A stretch of DNA of 64,000 bases from Mayfieldus sp963841445 (GTDB lineage: Bacteria; Actinomycetota; Thermoleophilia; Solirubrobacterales; 70-9), in contig CAWJCP010000007.1 in the NCBI GenBank assembly GCA_963841445.1, positions 18,155 to 82,154 of the forward strand, read 5' to 3'. Shown here one piece after another: positions 62,209 through 64,000 of this stretch. How positions within the stretch are numbered: the first letter of the stretch is position 1; each line of letters opens with the position of its first letter. The position numbers and the translations under genes were made by a program. The notes beneath the pieces are model-generated. The model was not told the DNA's origin. It saw nothing but the letters and a program-made list of their open reading frames with translations, and ran no database searches.

Positions 62209-62882
62209 GGGGTCGGGGGGACACGCAAGATTGGGCCGCGACGGTCGAGGGCTACGCCGCCAAGCATGACCTCCGCTACGAGCCGGTCGGCGGCATCAAC
62301 CCCAAGGACGGGCCGGTGGCGCTATGCGTCGGCGGCACCAACCGACTAACCGGGCAGCTCGACGAGGAGTTCTGGGGGTCTTCCTGTGACGCCGACGAGC
62401 GCGAAGTCGGGGGCTTCTTCAACAAGTCGGTGATTCCGGGCGCTGTGCTCGCCAAGGCTCACATGCCCGATCTCGCCGAGGTGATGCCCGCGTTCAACGT
62501 CGAGTCGCTGGAGGCGCGGCCGGAGGACTTCGTCGCCAAGCACACGGCGCGCAAGGTCGAGTTCGAGTCGATCGACTTCAACCGCCGCTTCCTCGCCACC
62601 GTGCCGAGCCAGTACGACCCGGTCGCCCTGCGCGAGCTCTTCGGACCCGGGTTTCTGGAGTGGGTGACGACGATCTCGAACGAGGTCGACTTCGGGGTCA
62701 ACGACCGCCAGCTCTGGTTCCTGTGGCGGCTGCGCGAGCGCAGCGAGGAGGAGCTGACCGAGGCGCTGCGCAACGGCGGGCAGCTGTTTCGCCGCGTCCG
62801 CAGCGAGATGGAGGAGCACGGCCACCACACTTATCCGGCCGGGCCTTGGCACGCGGGGCTGGAGCCGTTCCCGGACGACTGA
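62205..62882 (+). CDS. Conserved protein of unknown function
   Basis: 225 residues from the ATG overlapping the SCP2 stop, so likely cotranslated. Features: WAATVEGYAAKHDLRYEPVG, VALCVGGTNRLTGQLDEEFW, ARKVEFESIDFNRRFLATVP, SQYDPVALRELFGPGFLEWV and NEVDFGVNDRQLWFLWRLRE. No signal peptide or membrane segment. I do not recognise a named family. Its link to lipid handling is suggested only by position. Confidence 0.75.
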   Translation: MRGRGDTQDWAATVEGYAAKHDLRYEPVGGINPKDGPVALCVGGTNRLTGQLDEEFWGSSCDADEREVGGFFNKSVIPGAVLAKAHMPDLAEVMPAFNVESLEARPEDFVAKHTARKVEFESIDFNRRFLATVPSQYDPVALRELFGPGFLEWVTTISNEVDFGVNDRQLWFLWRLRERSEEELTEALRNGGQLFRRVRSEMEEHGHHTYPAGPWHAGLEPFPDD

Positions 62883-63059
62883 CGGCGACGGGTCCTGCCA
62901 CGACGTCCCCTTCCGACCCGGGCTCCGAATCCGCGTGGGCCGGAATGGACCCCGTCGCACGACCCGCCCATACCCCTCCCGACTTGACTTCTGCGCGATT
63001 CGATATCCGATCGGCTACCCAAGCGGGCAGGAGCTCGGTTTAGGGCCCCCGATCGCAGA

Positions 63060-64000
63060 TCAGCCGCTGCGCTCTTTGAGCAAGCGGCGACGGGTGCGAT
63101 AGAAGCGGACCGCCTTGCCGAGGTTGCGGCGAGCTCCGGCCAGCCTGCTCTCGTCGGGCAGCTCGAAGCCGCCGACCAGCCGGTGCGGAACCAGCGCGAG
63201 GCCTGCGCCCTCGACGGTCAGGTCTCCGCGGAGCTGGAAGTTCTCCTGCCAGCGGAAGTCGGCGGCGTGGGAGTGCGCGGTCAGGCAGGCGCGGCCATCC
63301 TGAAGGGGCAGCCCGGCGGGCTCAGCGTTGATCCGGACGCGCCGCTCCGAAGGGTCGCAATCGACCGGCAGTCGCGCCGCGAGCGGGAAGTCGTCCGGTG
63401 CCACCCAGGCGAGCACCGCCTCGTCGTAGCGGCGGCCAAGCTCCTCAATCCGCCCGTCCCACGCGACCTGGCCTCCGGCCGCCGCGCTCGGGGCGGACTC
63501 CCGTTCCTCGCTGTGCCCGGAGCGGACCTCCTCGAGGTGAGCCCCGTGCACCTCGGGCGGCTTGGAGCAATCGCCATCGGGCCAGACGAAGACCCGCTCC
63601 GGCCGCACCTTGATGTAGATGCGCTCGAAGTACCAGCTGAAGAGGCTCTCAACCGGCTTGGGCGGCAGCAACGCCTTGATTGCCGGGAGCTTTCGCAGAG
63701 ACTCTTCCCGGTAGCGCTCCCGGTTCGCCTTCAGATCAGCGTCGTCGACAGCGGCTGTTCCCTGCACGAGCACCCTGATCCCGCTTTCGATTCCCGACCC
63801 CGTAGGGTCGGAGAACAGCAGGCTGACCTGCGGATGGCGGCGCGCGTCGGTGGCCTTCTTCGGGTAGCCGATCCCGGTCGTCACGTCGATCGTCGGGTCC
63901 CCGGGCGCGTAGTACGGGGTCACGGGCCAGGCGATCGGCTGGCCGCGCGAGTCAACCGTGGTCAGCTCGGTGGTGATGAAGCGCTCGAAAACGTCCTGAA
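63060..64000 (-). CDS. Pyridoxamine 5'-phosphate oxidase-like flavoprotein (5' end outside window)
   Basis: The frame is open to the window end. Visible N-terminal part: DVFERFITTELTTVDSRGQP, then VTPYYAPGDPTIDVTTGIGY and DARRHPQVSLLFSDPTGSGI, which fits an FMN-binding split-barrel (PNPOx-like). A C-terminal half with SLFSWYFERIYIKVRPERVF and a second barrel-like part (RRYDEAVLAWVAPDDFPLAA, ACLTAHSHAADFRWQENFQL) follows. Substrate unknown. Internal GTG 63923 is not the start, since homology continues upstream. Confidence 0.8.
   Translation of the reverse strand, partial: QDVFERFITTELTTVDSRGQPIAWPVTPYYAPGDPTIDVTTGIGYPKKATDARRHPQVSLLFSDPTGSGIESGIRVLVQGTAAVDDADLKANRERYREESLRKLPAIKALLPPKPVESLFSWYFERIYIKVRPERVFVWPDGDCSKPPEVHGAHLEEVRSGHSEERESAPSAAAGGQVAWDGRIEELGRRYDEAVLAWVAPDDFPLAARLPVDCDPSERRVRINAEPAGLPLQDGRACLTAHSHAADFRWQENFQLRGDLTVEGAGLALVPHRLVGGFELPDESRLAGARRNLGKAVRFYRTRRRLLKERSG

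Noticed and set aside
62985..63020. TTGACT with nearby GATATC as a promoter on the + strand
   Set aside because: Spacing is wrong (about 12 nt) and no + strand gene follows.

Overview
The window is a high-GC actinobacterial chromosome segment. The most likely source is class Thermoleophilia, perhaps Solirubrobacterales. This is inferred from the G+C-rich coding, a six-gene Mce cluster, a zinc-binding short S14, an AbiEi/DUF559-type protein and a SpoIIE-type partner-switching module. No taxonomic marker was searched, so the placement is provisional.

Region 1 (1-15.0 kb) is the fused S10-spc-alpha ribosomal protein locus on the + strand: rplB (partial), rpsS, rplV, rpsC, rplP, rpmC, rpsQ, rplN, rplX, rplE, rpsN (type Z), rpsH, rplF, rplR, rpsE, rpmD, rplO, secY, then an inserted AbiEi/DUF559-like gene, adk, map, rpmJ, rpsM, rpsK, rpsD, rpoA and rplQ. 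infA is absent from its common place between map and rpmJ. Several ribosomal proteins carry long charged tails: L22 has a basic N-terminal tail, S17 an acidic then basic N-terminal tail, and L5 and S5 acidic C-terminal tails. A palindromic intergenic repeat family occurs before rplP and after secY. adk and rplQ each have a TAGGCT box exactly 6 nt before the ATG, suggesting leaderless promoters inside the locus.

Region 2 (15-30 kb) holds housekeeping and lipid or envelope genes: a small membrane protein, truA, a 67-bp tandem hairpin repeat, surE, ligA, a CDP-alcohol phosphatidyltransferase, a hydrolase-adenylate cyclase fusion, a D-Ala-D-Ala carboxypeptidase, a patatin-like lipase, a DUF2254 membrane protein, a long-chain acyl-CoA ligase, a small IF2-N/HTH-like protein with a strong promoter, a frameshifted NIF3-like gene, a DsbA-like membrane-anchored thioredoxin-fold protein, a small membrane protein and tRNA-Pro(CGG).

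Region 3 (30-51.6 kb) is metabolic and regulatory: a YdiJ-like FAD/Fe-S oxidoreductase, an enolase-superfamily protein, a TPP enzyme, a VKOR-like membrane protein, an SDR dehydrogenase, a GH15-type glycosidase, a Crp-like regulator, a PfpI/DJ-1 protein, a complete sigma-B-like partner-switching set (STAS protein, GAF/PAS/SpoIIE phosphatase, HATPase anti-sigma, sigma factor), superoxide dismutase, a GMC oxidoreductase, a secreted beta-helix protein and a lipoprotein. Almost every gene here is broken by one-base indels that restore good protein homology when corrected. The first 27 kb has none. This points to local sequence or assembly error more than to real decay, although decay cannot be excluded for the worst cases.

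Region 4 (51.6-64 kb) has LemA, six consecutive MlaD/Mce proteins with overlapping stops and starts, an SCP2 sterol-carrier protein, a conserved unknown protein and a pyridoxamine-phosphate-oxidase-like flavoprotein cut by the window end. The Mce cluster has no YrbE permeases or MceG ATPase beside it. No transposase, CRISPR array, rRNA or prophage was seen. No stretch longer than about 300 bases lacks a gene or gene remnant.
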